A DNA stretch of 64,000 bases from CAIWHR01 sp963709525 (GTDB lineage: Bacteria > Pseudomonadota > Gammaproteobacteria > Burkholderiales > Casimicrobiaceae): contig CAVPXB010000009.1 of the NCBI GenBank assembly GCA_963709525.1, positions 124,001 through 188,000 on the forward strand. Direction: 5' to 3'. Below are positions 36,003 through 44,580 of this stretch, piece by piece (position 1 is the stretch's first letter; each line of letters opens with the position of its first letter). The notes under the pieces are model-generated. The model was given only the letters and a program-made list of their open reading frames with translations, was not told the origin of the DNA and searched no databases. A program made the position numbers and the translations under genes.

Positions 36003-36102
36003 GGCGTGGTGTGGGCAGCGGAGGCGATCCCCGCCCCCCGGTCCGGATGGCGTAAGCGAATGATTATACCGGCGACGAATTTGTCGTTCGGCCCCGCGGC
36101 GG

Positions 36103-36681
36103 TCACGCGACCGCAGGCGTGCCCGCGACGATCGCGTAGACGCCGAGTCCCGCGAACAGCGCCGCAGCGGCGATGCGCACTGCCTTGAACGGGATGCGCG
36201 CCGATGCGGCCTTGCCGATCAGCACCACCGGCACGTTGGCGATCAGCATGCCCAGCGTGGTGCCGATGACGACCGCGGTGAGCGAGGCGAACCGGGCCGC
36301 CAGCACGATGGTGGCGACCTGCGTCTTGTCGCCCATCTCGGCCAGGAAGAAGGCGACGACGGTGACGCCGAACACGCCCCAGCGCGACGCCGGCGGGGGC
36401 TGGTCGCCGTCGTCGAGGGTGTCGGGCTTCAGTGCCCACAGCGCCACGGCGAAGAACGACAGCGCCACCGCCCAGCGCAGGTACTCCGCCGGGATGGCGC
36501 CCTGGAGCAGGTTGCCGATGTAACCGGCCAGCGCGTGGTTGGCGATGGTGGCGACGAAGATGCCGGCGATGATCGGCAGCGGCCGCTGGAAACGGGCGGC
36601 GAGAACGAGGGCGAGCAGCTGTGTCTTGTCGCCGATTTCACCGATGGCGACGACGGCAGTGGAGACGAGAAAGGCTTCCAC
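36103..36681 (-). CDS. GDT1/TMEM165 (UPF0016) family manganese exporter
   Basis: This 192-residue protein is all membrane helices, in two repeated halves. Each half carries the family signature E-x-G-D-K-T/S: EIGDKTQLLAL in the first helix and EMGDKTQVATI in the fourth. These acidic motifs bind the cation. A GTG at 36681 is the start; a longer upstream frame exists but crosses the riboswitch. Members in bacteria (MneA) export Mn2+. The yybP-ykoY riboswitch directly upstream supports a manganese role. Confidence 0.9.
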   Translation of the reverse strand: MEAFLVSTAVVAIGEIGDKTQLLALVLAARFQRPLPIIAGIFVATIANHALAGYIGNLLQGAIPAEYLRWAVALSFFAVALWALKPDTLDDGDQPPPASRWGVFGVTVVAFFLAEMGDKTQVATIVLAARFASLTAVVIGTTLGMLIANVPVVLIGKAASARIPFKAVRIAAAALFAGLGVYAIVAGTPAVA

Positions 36682-36754
36682 GGGGACTCTCGGGGGTCGG
36701 ATGGCGACGGGCCAACGGCGCACGCGCCGCCATCCGACCCCAGGGTCGAAAGGC

Positions 36755-36880
36755 GCGTCGCCGATGGTCTCGCCAGATGTCCCGCTCGCGCGGCACCGGA
36801 TGCGCCATGGCCGGAAAATATCGGCCAAGCATGTTGACGCACCCCCCTCGTGATCGAGGGCGGCTACTCCCCAAAGGAAG
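36755..36880 (-). promoter_or_regulatory. yybP-ykoY manganese riboswitch
   Basis: Reading the minus strand from 36880, GGGGAGTAGC (36872-36863) is followed by the hairpin CCCTCG-ATCA-CGAGGG, then GTCAACATG, a second hairpin (GGCCG ... CCGGCC), and GGCGAGACC (36774-36766). These are, in order, the conserved pieces of the yybP-ykoY aptamer, which senses Mn2+. A strong stem, CGACCCTGGGGTCG, follows before the GTG of the GDT1-type exporter gene and may be part of the expression platform. Mn2+ binding usually turns on such exporters. Confidence 0.88.
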
Positions 36881-36885
36881 CGCGG

Positions 36886-36891
36886 ATTCTA
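36886..36891 (-). promoter_or_regulatory. -10 box upstream of the riboswitch
   Basis: TAGAAT on the minus strand lies just ahead of the aptamer, which would place transcription start at its 5' edge. No good -35 box is seen at 17 bp. Confidence 0.4.
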
Positions 36892-36944
36892 CCAGAGCGC
36901 CTCGCGTTGGGCGGCCAGCGGGCCGGAACAGCAGGCATGCCGGG

Positions 36945-36950
36945 TAGAAT
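36945..36950 (+). promoter_or_regulatory. -10 box upstream of dsbD
   Basis: TAGAAT on the plus strand, about 115 bp before the dsbD start, is divergent from the exporter promoter. No clear -35 box is present. Confidence 0.3.
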
Positions 36951-37065
36951 CGAAGCCTTTCGCTGGACTGGCGCGGAACCAACCGACGCGGCGGACACCC
37001 AACTGCGCGTATCGCGTATCAAACCGGGAATGCGGTGCCCATCGGCAACTGTTTACGATAGACCC

Positions 37066-39246
37066 ATGACCCACTCGACGTTCCCATCCGCCCGCCCGGG
37101 CCTCCACGCCATGCACGGCTCGCTGGCCGCGGGCCTGCTCGCCCTATGCGTGGCGCTGGCCGCGGTCGCGGCGCCGGTGCGCACGCCGCACGTCGAGGCC
37201 GAGCTGGTCGCGGCGACCACCGCGCTCGTGCCCGGGACGCAGGCGACGATCGCGCTGCGCCTCAGGATGGAGCCGCACTGGCACGTCTATTGGCGCAACC
37301 CCGGCGACTCGGGCCTGCCGACGACGATCGCGTGGACGCTGCCGCCGGGCGTTGTGGCGGGGCCCATCCAGTGGCCGGCGCCGCAGGCCTTGCCGGCGGG
37401 GCCGCTGGTCAACTACGGCTACGAGGGCGAAGTGCTGCACCTCGTCGATCTCACCGTGGCGCCGAGCATTCTCGTCGGCGCGTCGGTCGACCTCAAGGCG
37501 CGCGTCGACTGGCTGGTGTGCAAGGAAACCTGCATTCCCGAAGGCGTCGATCTGGTGTTGACGATGCCGGTGGCAACGACGGCCGCGGCCGATTCCCGCT
37601 GGAATGCAGCGATAGCGGCCACCCGCAGCGCATTGCCCAGGCCGCTCACCGGTTGGCAGGCAAGTGCCCAGGGCCGGGGAGCGACGATCGCGTTGAGGCT
37701 GGTGCCGCCGCCCGACGCGGCAGACCCGGGGGCGGTGCGCTTCTTTCCCATTGCCGAGCGACAGATCGAGCCCTCCGGCGCGCAGCTTGCGACCCGGGAG
37801 GGCGGCGCGCTGATCCTGACGCTCCCGGTCGCCAACGACCTCGATGCCCCGATGCCGCGGCTTGCCGGCGTGATCACGGCGCAGAAATCGTGGGGCAGTG
37901 GCGTGGGCGCCGCTAGCATCGACGTGGCGCTGACGGGCAGCGTGGCGGCGGGGCCGAAGCCCGCGCTGGTGGCCGGGCCGAAGCTCAATCTGGCGCCCCC
38001 GGTGCCGGCAACGGGCGGACTCACGCTGTGGCTGGCGCTGCTCTCTGCGCTGTTGGGGGGCGTGCTGCTGAACCTGATGCCCTGCGTCTTCCCGGTGCTG
38101 TCGATCAAGGTGCTGGGATTCGCCACCCACCACGACCGTCCGTCGACCCTGCGCCGTGAAGCGCTCGCCTATTCGGCGGGTGTCGTGCTGACCTTTGTCA
38201 CGCTGGGCCTCGCGCTGTTCGCGTTGCGCGCGGCGGGCGAGCAACTGGGCTGGGGGTTCCAGCTGCAATCGCCGGCGGTGGTCACGGCGCTGGCGCTGCT
38301 CTTTTTCGTGCTGGCGCTGAACCTTTCGGGCGTGTTCGAGTTCGGGCAGTTCGCGCCCTCGGGCGTCGCCGGCTGGACGGCGCGAAATCGCGCGCTCGAT
38401 GCTTTCGCGTCGGGGATCCTGGCGGTGATCGTCGCCTCGCCCTGCACGGCCCCGTTCATGGGCGCGGCGCTGGGGTTTGCGCTCGCCGGATCGGCATGGG
38501 TGACGCTGGTCGTATTCGTTGCACTGGGGGTCGGCATGGCGATCCCCTACATGCTGCTGGCGTGGTTTCCGGCCTGGCGCCGCCGCCTGCCGCGCTCGGG
38601 GCCCTGGCTCGCGCGCTTCAAGCAGGTGCTGGCGTTTCCGCTCTACGCGACGGTGATCTGGCTCGCCTGGGTGTTGGGCGCTCAGGCCGACAACGACGCG
38701 GTTGCCCGCCTGCTGCTCTGTTTGTTGGGCGTCGGCTTCGCCTTGTGGGCCTGGCGCATCGTCCGCGGCGGCGGTGCGCGGCGCTGGGGGCTCGCGGGTA
38801 TCGTCGCGCTCGTGCTGGCCATCGTCGTTGCCTGGCCGCTCTTCGGTTCGGAAATCGAGGGGCGATCGCGCGGCGCGGGCGGATCCGGCGCATCGACGGC
38901 GACCGACGGCGACTGGCTGCCGTTCTCCCCGGCGCGGGTCGTCGAACTCACCGGTGCCGGGCGGACAGTGTTCGTCGATTTCACCGCGGCGTGGTGCGTC
39001 ACCTGCCAGGTCAACAAGCGGCTGGTGCTCAACGATGGCGAGGTGCGCGACGCGTTCGCGCGCAAGAACGTGGCGCTCGTCCGGGCGGACTGGACGCGGC
39101 GCGATCCCGTGATCTCGCAGGTGCTGACCGCGCTGGGACGCACCGGCGTGCCGGTTTATGTGCTGTATCGTCCCGGCAAGGAGCCGCTGCTGCTGCCCGA
39201 AGTGCTGCAGCGGAAAACGGTGCTCGATGCGCTCGCGGCGATGTAG
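37066..39246 (+). CDS. protein-disulfide reductase DsbD family
   Basis: This 726-residue inner-membrane protein has a signal peptide. The N-terminal periplasmic domain carries CKETC (Cys152/Cys156). The central eight-helix domain has its Cys pair in LMPCVFPV (Cys340) and ASPCTAPF (Cys460). The C-terminal thioredoxin domain has AWCVTC (Cys644/Cys647). Electrons go from cytoplasmic thioredoxin through the membrane pair to periplasmic partners. The N-terminal domain is of the longer DsbC/ScsB-like kind rather than the short E. coli DsbD alpha domain, so it may serve other thiol partners. The neighbouring redoxin gene is a candidate partner. Confidence 0.88.
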   Translation: MTHSTFPSARPGLHAMHGSLAAGLLALCVALAAVAAPVRTPHVEAELVAATTALVPGTQATIALRLRMEPHWHVYWRNPGDSGLPTTIAWTLPPGVVAGPIQWPAPQALPAGPLVNYGYEGEVLHLVDLTVAPSILVGASVDLKARVDWLVCKETCIPEGVDLVLTMPVATTAAADSRWNAAIAATRSALPRPLTGWQASAQGRGATIALRLVPPPDAADPGAVRFFPIAERQIEPSGAQLATREGGALILTLPVANDLDAPMPRLAGVITAQKSWGSGVGAASIDVALTGSVAAGPKPALVAGPKLNLAPPVPATGGLTLWLALLSALLGGVLLNLMPCVFPVLSIKVLGFATHHDRPSTLRREALAYSAGVVLTFVTLGLALFALRAAGEQLGWGFQLQSPAVVTALALLFFVLALNLSGVFEFGQFAPSGVAGWTARNRALDAFASGILAVIVASPCTAPFMGAALGFALAGSAWVTLVVFVALGVGMAIPYMLLAWFPAWRRRLPRSGPWLARFKQVLAFPLYATVIWLAWVLGAQADNDAVARLLLCLLGVGFALWAWRIVRGGGARRWGLAGIVALVLAIVVAWPLFGSEIEGRSRGAGGSGASTATDGDWLPFSPARVVELTGAGRTVFVDFTAAWCVTCQVNKRLVLNDGEVRDAFARKNVALVRADWTRRDPVISQVLTALGRTGVPVYVLYRPGKEPLLLPEVLQRKTVLDALAAM

Positions 39247-39290
39247 GTGAGCAGGACCGATTTACCCTCGACCAACGATCGGAGACCTCG

Positions 39291-39890
39291 ATGAAAGCAC
39301 GCAACGCAATCGCCGCGATGGGACTGATGGCGTTTGTCGGCGCCGCGGCCGCGCAGGCGCCGGGTGCGCCTGCGCCCGGATTCACGCTCAACGACACCGC
39401 GGGCCGACCGGTCGCGCTCAAAGACTACCGCGGCAAGTACGTGGTGCTCGAATGGACGAACCCCGAGTGCCCGTTCGTGCAGAAGCACTACGGCAGCAAG
39501 AACATGCAGGGCCTGCAGCAGGAATGGAGCGACAAGGGCGTCGTCTGGTTGTCGATCAACTCGACCAACGCCAATCACGCCGAGTTCAAGACCGGCGCGG
39601 AAATGGCGAGCTGGATGCGCGCGCAGGGCAGCGCGCAGAAGGCCACGCTGCTCGACAGCACGAGCGCGACCGGTCGCGCCTACGCGGCGAAAACCACGCC
39701 GCAGATGGTCATCGTCGACCCCGCCGGCAAGGTCGTCTACAACGGCGCCATCGACGACAAGCGCTCGGCGAACCCCGCCGACGTGAAGACCGCCAACAAC
39801 TACGTGCGCGCCGCCCTCGCCGAGGCGCTGGCCGGCAAGCCGGTGACGACCGCATCGACGTCGCCCTACGGCTGCAGCGTCAAGTATTGA
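39291..39890 (+). CDS. periplasmic redoxin-family protein
   Basis: This 199-residue protein has a signal peptide ending AAAAQA. The thioredoxin-like core reads APGFTLNDTAGRPVALKDYRGKYVVLEWTNP (shown here in parts), then ECPFVQKHY, where only one Cys of the usual CxxC is present. The later TTPQMVIVDPAGK has the cis-Pro. A second Cys is found near the end (YGCSVKY). It resembles the AhpC/TSA-redoxin group that works by one thiol at the helix start. The ATG follows CGGAGACCTCG. It lies 44 bp after dsbD and probably depends on it for reduction. Confidence 0.8.
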   Translation: MKARNAIAAMGLMAFVGAAAAQAPGAPAPGFTLNDTAGRPVALKDYRGKYVVLEWTNPECPFVQKHYGSKNMQGLQQEWSDKGVVWLSINSTNANHAEFKTGAEMASWMRAQGSAQKATLLDSTSATGRAYAAKTTPQMVIVDPAGKVVYNGAIDDKRSANPADVKTANNYVRAALAEALAGKPVTTASTSPYGCSVKY

Positions 39891-39900
39891 GCGGCGGCGG

Positions 39901-40662
39901 GTGTTCGCCCGGCCGTCGGCGCTGATCGTTGGCGCGATCGGGGTCGTCTTCGGCGACATAGGTACCAGCCCGCTTTACGCCCTCAAGGAAACCTTCGCCG
40001 GGCATCACGCCATGGCGGTGGAGCCGGCGAGCATTCTCGGCGTGCTGTCGCTGGTCTTCTGGACCATCATGGCGCTGGTCACGCTGAAGTACGTGGCCAT
40101 CATCATGCGCGCCGACAATCGTGGCGAAGGCGGCAGCCTGGCGCTGCTGGCGCGGGTGACGGAATTGACCAGGAACTCGCGCGCCACCTGGTTCGTGACC
40201 ATGCTTGGCATCTTCGCCGCCGCGTTGTTCTCGATTCAGCGGCATGGCACCGGCGTCGTTGGCCGATTCTTCGGCCCCAGAAGGTGATCCTGGCGACTGC
40301 GGCGACGGTGATCGCTTCGCAGGCGGTGATCTCCGGCGCCTTCTCGGTGGCGCAGCAGGCCGTGCAGCTCGGCTACCTGCCACGGATGAGAATCGTCCAC
40401 ACCTCGCACATGGCCGCCGGGCAGATCTACGTTCCGTTCACCAACTGGACGCTCTACCTGGCCGTGATGGCGCTGGTGTTCGGCTTCCAGTCCTCCAGCA
40501 ACCTGGCGGCGGCGTACGGGATCGCGGTGACCGGCACGATGATGATCGACACGATCCTGGTCTCGTTCGTCGCCATCCTCGCCTGGCGCTGGAACCCCTG
40601 GCTGGCCGCGCCCCTGCTCGGCGGCCTGCTGCTGATCGACATTGCGTTCTTTTCCGCCCCCG
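39901..40662 (+). pseudogene. kup: kup potassium transporter gene with internal and 3' deletions
   Basis: Kup is normally about 620 residues. Here GVVFGDIGTSPLYALKE, LSLVFWTIMALVTLKYV and MRADNRGEGGSLALL mark the true N-terminus. At about 40228 the sequence jumps to FSIQRHGTGVVGRFFGP, a part that normally lies some 45 residues further on. At about 40280 it jumps again, with a frame change, to VILATAATVIASQAVISGAF and YGIAVTGTM. The last kept part, DIAFFSA, is cut at about 40660, where the 3' end of the convergent channel gene begins. More than half of the protein is lost, so it cannot function. It starts 10 bp after the redoxin gene. Confidence 0.9.
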
Positions 40663-40672
40663 TCGGTGCGCT

Positions 40673-42328
40673 TCAGGAGTGCAGTGCGGGTGCCGTCGCG
40701 GCCTGGAATTCCCGCTGATACCGCTCCAGGCTCTTGAGCGACCCGCAGACGAACAGGGCGTCGTCCGGGCGCACCGCAAAGCCGTCGTCGAATTCCACCA
40801 GCACGTCATGTCCCCGCTCCACCGCGACAACCTTGGCCCCGGTCCGGTCGAGCGACTCGCTGCGCCACGGATGCGTGCCTGCCAGCGTGCCCGCGGACAA
40901 GCGGCTGAACTTGATCTGGCTTTCGACGCTGGCAACCTGCTCGTCGAGCAGGTGATAGGCAAGGATCTGGCCGGCGACCTGGCCCACCGAAATGGCGAAG
41001 TCGGCGCCTGAACGGTAGAGCCGCGCGGTGTTGGGCGACCGCAGAACCCGCACGATCAGCGGCACCTCAGGCGCGTAGTCGCGCACTGCGGCGGTCGCGA
41101 ACACGGACTCGCTGTCATCGCTCAACGCGAGGATGACCGCGCTTGCCTCGCGAACCCGGGCCCGATCGAGCGTCGCCTGTTCCAGCACGTTGCCGACGAC
41201 GTCGACGCCCGCTGCGGCTGCCCGGTCGATCACGACGCAGGCTTCATTCGCGTCGTGCAGCAGTTCGACGACCTTCTGCCCGACGGTGCCGTAGCCGGCC
41301 ACCACGATGGGGCCGGTTCGTCGGATCGGCATGGCCATGCGTTCGGCCTTTTCAAGATTGGCGGGCGCTCCGACGACGACAAGGATGGCGCCCGGCTCGA
41401 TCTGCGTCTGCGGCCCCTTGGTCGTGGTGAAGACGCCCTCCCGCCATTGCCCGATGACGGACACGCCGTCGCGCTCGCGAAGGCGTAGCTCGCCGAGCCG
41501 CTTTCCCGCCAGCGGGCTTCCCGCCCGAACCCGGAACTCAGCCATGCCCACCATCGTTCCGAGCAGGTGCATGCCCTCCGCAGGCGGCGTGATGCGCAGG
41601 CTGGCGCGCGAAGCCAGGGCGGCGCCAAGCACGTGCGCCGGCGTGAACACATCGGTGGCGCCGATCTGGATCATCGGCGGTCGGTACAGCGGGTCGTCGG
41701 CCAGCGCGTAGAGCGGACCGGTAAACCCGAACTCGCGGACCAGGAGCGTGCAAGTGGCGTTGCCGTGATCGCCGGCATTGGTGACCACCGCCCGCGCCTG
41801 CCGCACGCGCGCCAGGGCAGAGGGCTCTTCGGCCAGCTTGCCGAAGACAACGTTGTAACCGCGATCACGCAGGTTGCGCGCCAGTCCCATGTCCTCTTCG
41901 AAGATCACGAAGGGATGGGCCGTGCGCTTGAACTCCTCCAGCAGGAACTCGATGGCCGGAGAGTAACGGTAGAAGAGCACTTTTCCGGCCATCGGCGGGA
42001 GCCCGTGCTGCAGGCGGACCTCGAACCGCTCCTCGACATACGGCAAGACGAAAATCGGGAAGATCAGGAAGACGAGGAACTGGCCCATGAACTGGCCCAG
42101 GATGACGAACACGGCGACGGCCGGGTGGTTCCAGCGATTGTCGCCGCCGTAGCCCGTGGTGGTCAGTGTCTCGGCGGCCCACTGCAGGCTGTGCAGAAAG
42201 CTGCGCGGCGTCTCTTCCAGGTGCTCCATGCCAAGCATGTAGATCGTGCCGAGGATGAGCACGGCAGCCGGAAGCAGGGCGAGCAGCGCGAGCAGGCGCT
42301 TGGTCGAACGCTTGAGTCTTGAGAGCAT
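40673..42328 (-). CDS. potassium channel with RCK/TrkA domains
   Basis: This 551-residue protein has two N-terminal helices around the selectivity filter TTTGYG (residues 56-61), the hallmark of K+ channels. Two TrkA-N/RCK NAD-binding modules follow: one around residues 115-220, less regular, and one with VVAGYGTVGQKVVELL near 340. Two TrkA-C-like parts follow (RAGSPLAGKRLGEL, and the end FDDGFAVRPDDALFVCG). Ligand or nucleotide binding to the RCK ring gates the pore in this family. The ATG at 42328 removes an unconserved upstream stretch. Its 3' end touches the truncated kup gene, another K+ transporter. Confidence 0.88.
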   Translation of the reverse strand: MLSRLKRSTKRLLALLALLPAAVLILGTIYMLGMEHLEETPRSFLHSLQWAAETLTTTGYGGDNRWNHPAVAVFVILGQFMGQFLVFLIFPIFVLPYVEERFEVRLQHGLPPMAGKVLFYRYSPAIEFLLEEFKRTAHPFVIFEEDMGLARNLRDRGYNVVFGKLAEEPSALARVRQARAVVTNAGDHGNATCTLLVREFGFTGPLYALADDPLYRPPMIQIGATDVFTPAHVLGAALASRASLRITPPAEGMHLLGTMVGMAEFRVRAGSPLAGKRLGELRLRERDGVSVIGQWREGVFTTTKGPQTQIEPGAILVVVGAPANLEKAERMAMPIRRTGPIVVAGYGTVGQKVVELLHDANEACVVIDRAAAAGVDVVGNVLEQATLDRARVREASAVILALSDDSESVFATAAVRDYAPEVPLIVRVLRSPNTARLYRSGADFAISVGQVAGQILAYHLLDEQVASVESQIKFSRLSAGTLAGTHPWRSESLDRTGAKVVAVERGHDVLVEFDDGFAVRPDDALFVCGSLKSLERYQREFQAATAPALHS

Positions 42329-42511
42329 GTCCGGGGGTTCGGGATCGGGGGTGGAGTCGGTTGGTTGGCGGGCGCCTGCAATCGCGACGCGCCACGCTTG
42401 CGCGTTGGCAACACGCCGCGGTTGATGCGCCGTGACGAGATCCCGGCCTGTCGGGACGCCTTCCCCGAAAGAGCCGTGAACAGGAGTTTGCGCGCGCTGT
42501 TCGGTCGTTTT

Positions 42512-42525
42512 GTGATATCGGTCAA
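42512..42525 (+). promoter_or_regulatory. FNR/CRP-like site, imperfect
   Basis: GTGATATCGGTCAA differs by one base in the left half from TTGAT-N4-GTCAA. It lies about 100 bp upstream of the HlyD-family gene. This fits an FNR/ANR/DNR-type site, but the match is not perfect. Confidence 0.35.
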
Positions 42526-42623
42526 AGGATGGCTGTTTATTGATGCGGCACGATCGGCGGCGTGCAACGCGCGGCGCCCGCGCGGGATATACCGCGCCCT
42601 CCCGACTTGGTAGAGTTACCCCG

Positions 42624-43604
42624 ATGGACGCCCGGACCCCTATCCTCGCTGCGGCACCCGTCATCGGCATGCTCGCGGCCCTGCTGTTGGCGGCCTGCGG
42701 GCCTGAGGCGGACCGCCCGCTGCAGGGCTACGTCGAAGGCGAGTACGTCCGCATCGCAGCGCCTTTCGGCGGCAGCTTGCAGCAGCTGTTCGTGCAGCGC
42801 GGCGACCAGGTTGTGGCCGGCGCGCCGGTGTTCGTGCTCGAACGCGATGCCGAGGCCGCGGCGCGACGTGAGGCCGAAGCGCGGCAAGCCTCCGCCGCAG
42901 CGCGGCTCGCCAATCTCAAGAGCGGGCGCCGTGCGCCCGAGGTCGCCGCCGTGGCCGAGCAGTTGCGGCGCGCGCAGTCAGTCCGTGATCTCGCCGCCAT
43001 CCAGCTCAAACGGCAGCAGGAGCTCGCGCAATCGGGCTTCGTCAGCGGAGCTGCGTTGGACGAGGCGCGCGCCCAGGTGCGCAGTGCCGAGGCTGAAGTC
43101 GCGTCCTTGCAGGCGCAGGTCGCGACGGCGAATCTGCCGGCGCGGTCCGAAGAAATCCACGCCGCCGAGAGCGAGGTCAAGGCGGCGCAGGCGGCGGTGG
43201 AGCAAAGCGAATGGAAGCTCGCCCAACGCGCCGTGGCCGCGCCGGCCGCGGGGCTCGTCCACGACACCTACTACGTCGTCGGCGATTTCGTCCCGGCGGG
43301 CAGCCCGGTGGCGAGCATTCTTCCGCCAGCCAACGTCAACGTGCGCTTCTTCGTCGCGGAAACGACGCTCGGCCGCCTGCAACGCGGTCAGGCGGTCACC
43401 GTCGCCTGCGACGGCTGCCCGGCGCCGGTCGCGGCAGTCATCGTCTTCATTTCGGATCGTGCCGAGTTCACGCCTCCGGTGCTCTATTCGCGCGACAACC
43501 GCGCCAAGCTCGTCTACCGCGTCGAGGCGAGGCCCGCACCCGCCGATGCGGCGAAGCTGCATCCCGGCCAGCCGGTCGACGTGACGCTGCCTTCGGCGCG
43601 CTGA
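42624..43604 (+). CDS. HlyD-family periplasmic adaptor lipoprotein
   Basis: This 326-residue protein has a lipobox LLAAC (Cys near residue 23). The half-lipoyl parts are VRIAAPFGGSLQQLFVQRGDQV and, after the hairpin, KLAQRAVAAPAAGLVHDTYYVVGD. Between them is a long Ala/Glu/Arg-rich coiled coil (residues about 75-180). This is a membrane-fusion protein of the YbhG/EmrA-like type, which links an inner-membrane exporter to an outer-membrane channel. The next two genes encode the ABC exporter, 3 bp and further downstream. Confidence 0.88.
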   Translation: MDARTPILAAAPVIGMLAALLLAACGPEADRPLQGYVEGEYVRIAAPFGGSLQQLFVQRGDQVVAGAPVFVLERDAEAAARREAEARQASAAARLANLKSGRRAPEVAAVAEQLRRAQSVRDLAAIQLKRQQELAQSGFVSGAALDEARAQVRSAEAEVASLQAQVATANLPARSEEIHAAESEVKAAQAAVEQSEWKLAQRAVAAPAAGLVHDTYYVVGDFVPAGSPVASILPPANVNVRFFVAETTLGRLQRGQAVTVACDGCPAPVAAVIVFISDRAEFTPPVLYSRDNRAKLVYRVEARPAPADAAKLHPGQPVDVTLPSAR

Positions 43605-43606
43605 CC

Positions 43607-44580
43607 ATGGTCGCATCCGCCAACGGCGACGTGGTCATCGACGTCCGCGGCCTGAACAAGTTCTTCGGCAAGCACCACGCGGTCAAGGACCTCGCACTGT
43701 CGGTGCGCCGGGGCGAGATCTTCGGCTTCCTCGGCCCCAACGGCAGCGGCAAGACGACGTCGATCCGGATGCTCTGCGGACTGCTGACGCCGACCTCCGG
43801 CGAAGGCAGCTGCCTCGGCTACGACGTGGTCCGCGAGACCAAGGAGATCAAGCGTCACGTCGGCTACATGACGCAGCGCTTTTCGCTGTGGGAGGATCTG
43901 ACGATCCGCGAGAACCTGCGCTTTGTCGCGCGGATGTACGGGATGGACGACGTCAAGGCGCGGGTCGAGGCGGCGATTCGCAGCTCGGCCTCGCCGATCG
44001 CGCGGGGCAGCTCGCGGGCGAGCTCTCCGGCGGATGGAAGCAGCGGCTCGCACTTGCCGCCTGCCTGCTGCACGAGCCGCAGCTGCTGCTGCTCGACGAG
44101 CCGACCGCAGGCGTGGACCCGAAGGCGCGCCGCGATTTCTGGGACCAGCTGCACGCGCTCGCCGCGCGCGGCATCACCGTGCTGGTCAGCACGCATTACA
44201 TGGACGAGGCCGAGCGCTGCCACAAGCTGGGGTACATCCTCAACGGCCGGCTCCTGGTGCAGGGGACCGCGAAGGAGGTCGTCGCCAGCCAGTCGCTCGT
44301 CACCTGGTCGGTCGACGGTCCCGACCTCGCCGCGCTCGCCCTGCGCCTGCGCGCGCTGCCAGGAGTCGACCAGGTCGCGGCCTTCGGCACGGCGCTGCAC
44401 GTCACCGGCGCCGACGCGGTGCAGCTCGACGCGGCGCTGGCTGCGGTCAAGGCGGAGCCGGGTCGCGCGTGGCGACGGATCGAGCCGGGGCTCGAGGACG
44501 TGTTCATCCACCTGATGCGAAATGGCGAGCCGCCGATCGCGAATGGCGAGCCTCCGCCTGGCGGAGGAACGCGGCCATGA
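43607..44580 (+). CDS. ABC exporter ATPase (YbhF/CcmA type), frame interrupted by one missing base
   Basis: The first 124 codons give Walker A GPNGSGKTTS and the Q-loop YMTQRFSLWEDLT. The frame is then lost at about 43980. The next frame continues with LGLADRAGQLAGELSGGWKQ (signature), LLLLDEPTAGVD (Walker B) and VSTHYMDEAERC (H-loop). One missing C in ATTCGCAGCTC restores a single protein of about 324 residues. This is the only break in the window that fits a simple one-base loss. The gene end overlaps the permease start (ATGA). Confidence 0.85.

Noticed and set aside
40673..42328. Channel gene start far upstream at 42670
   Set aside because: The extra 114 residues are low-complexity and lie ahead of the first membrane helix; the ATG at 42328 gives the normal N-terminus.
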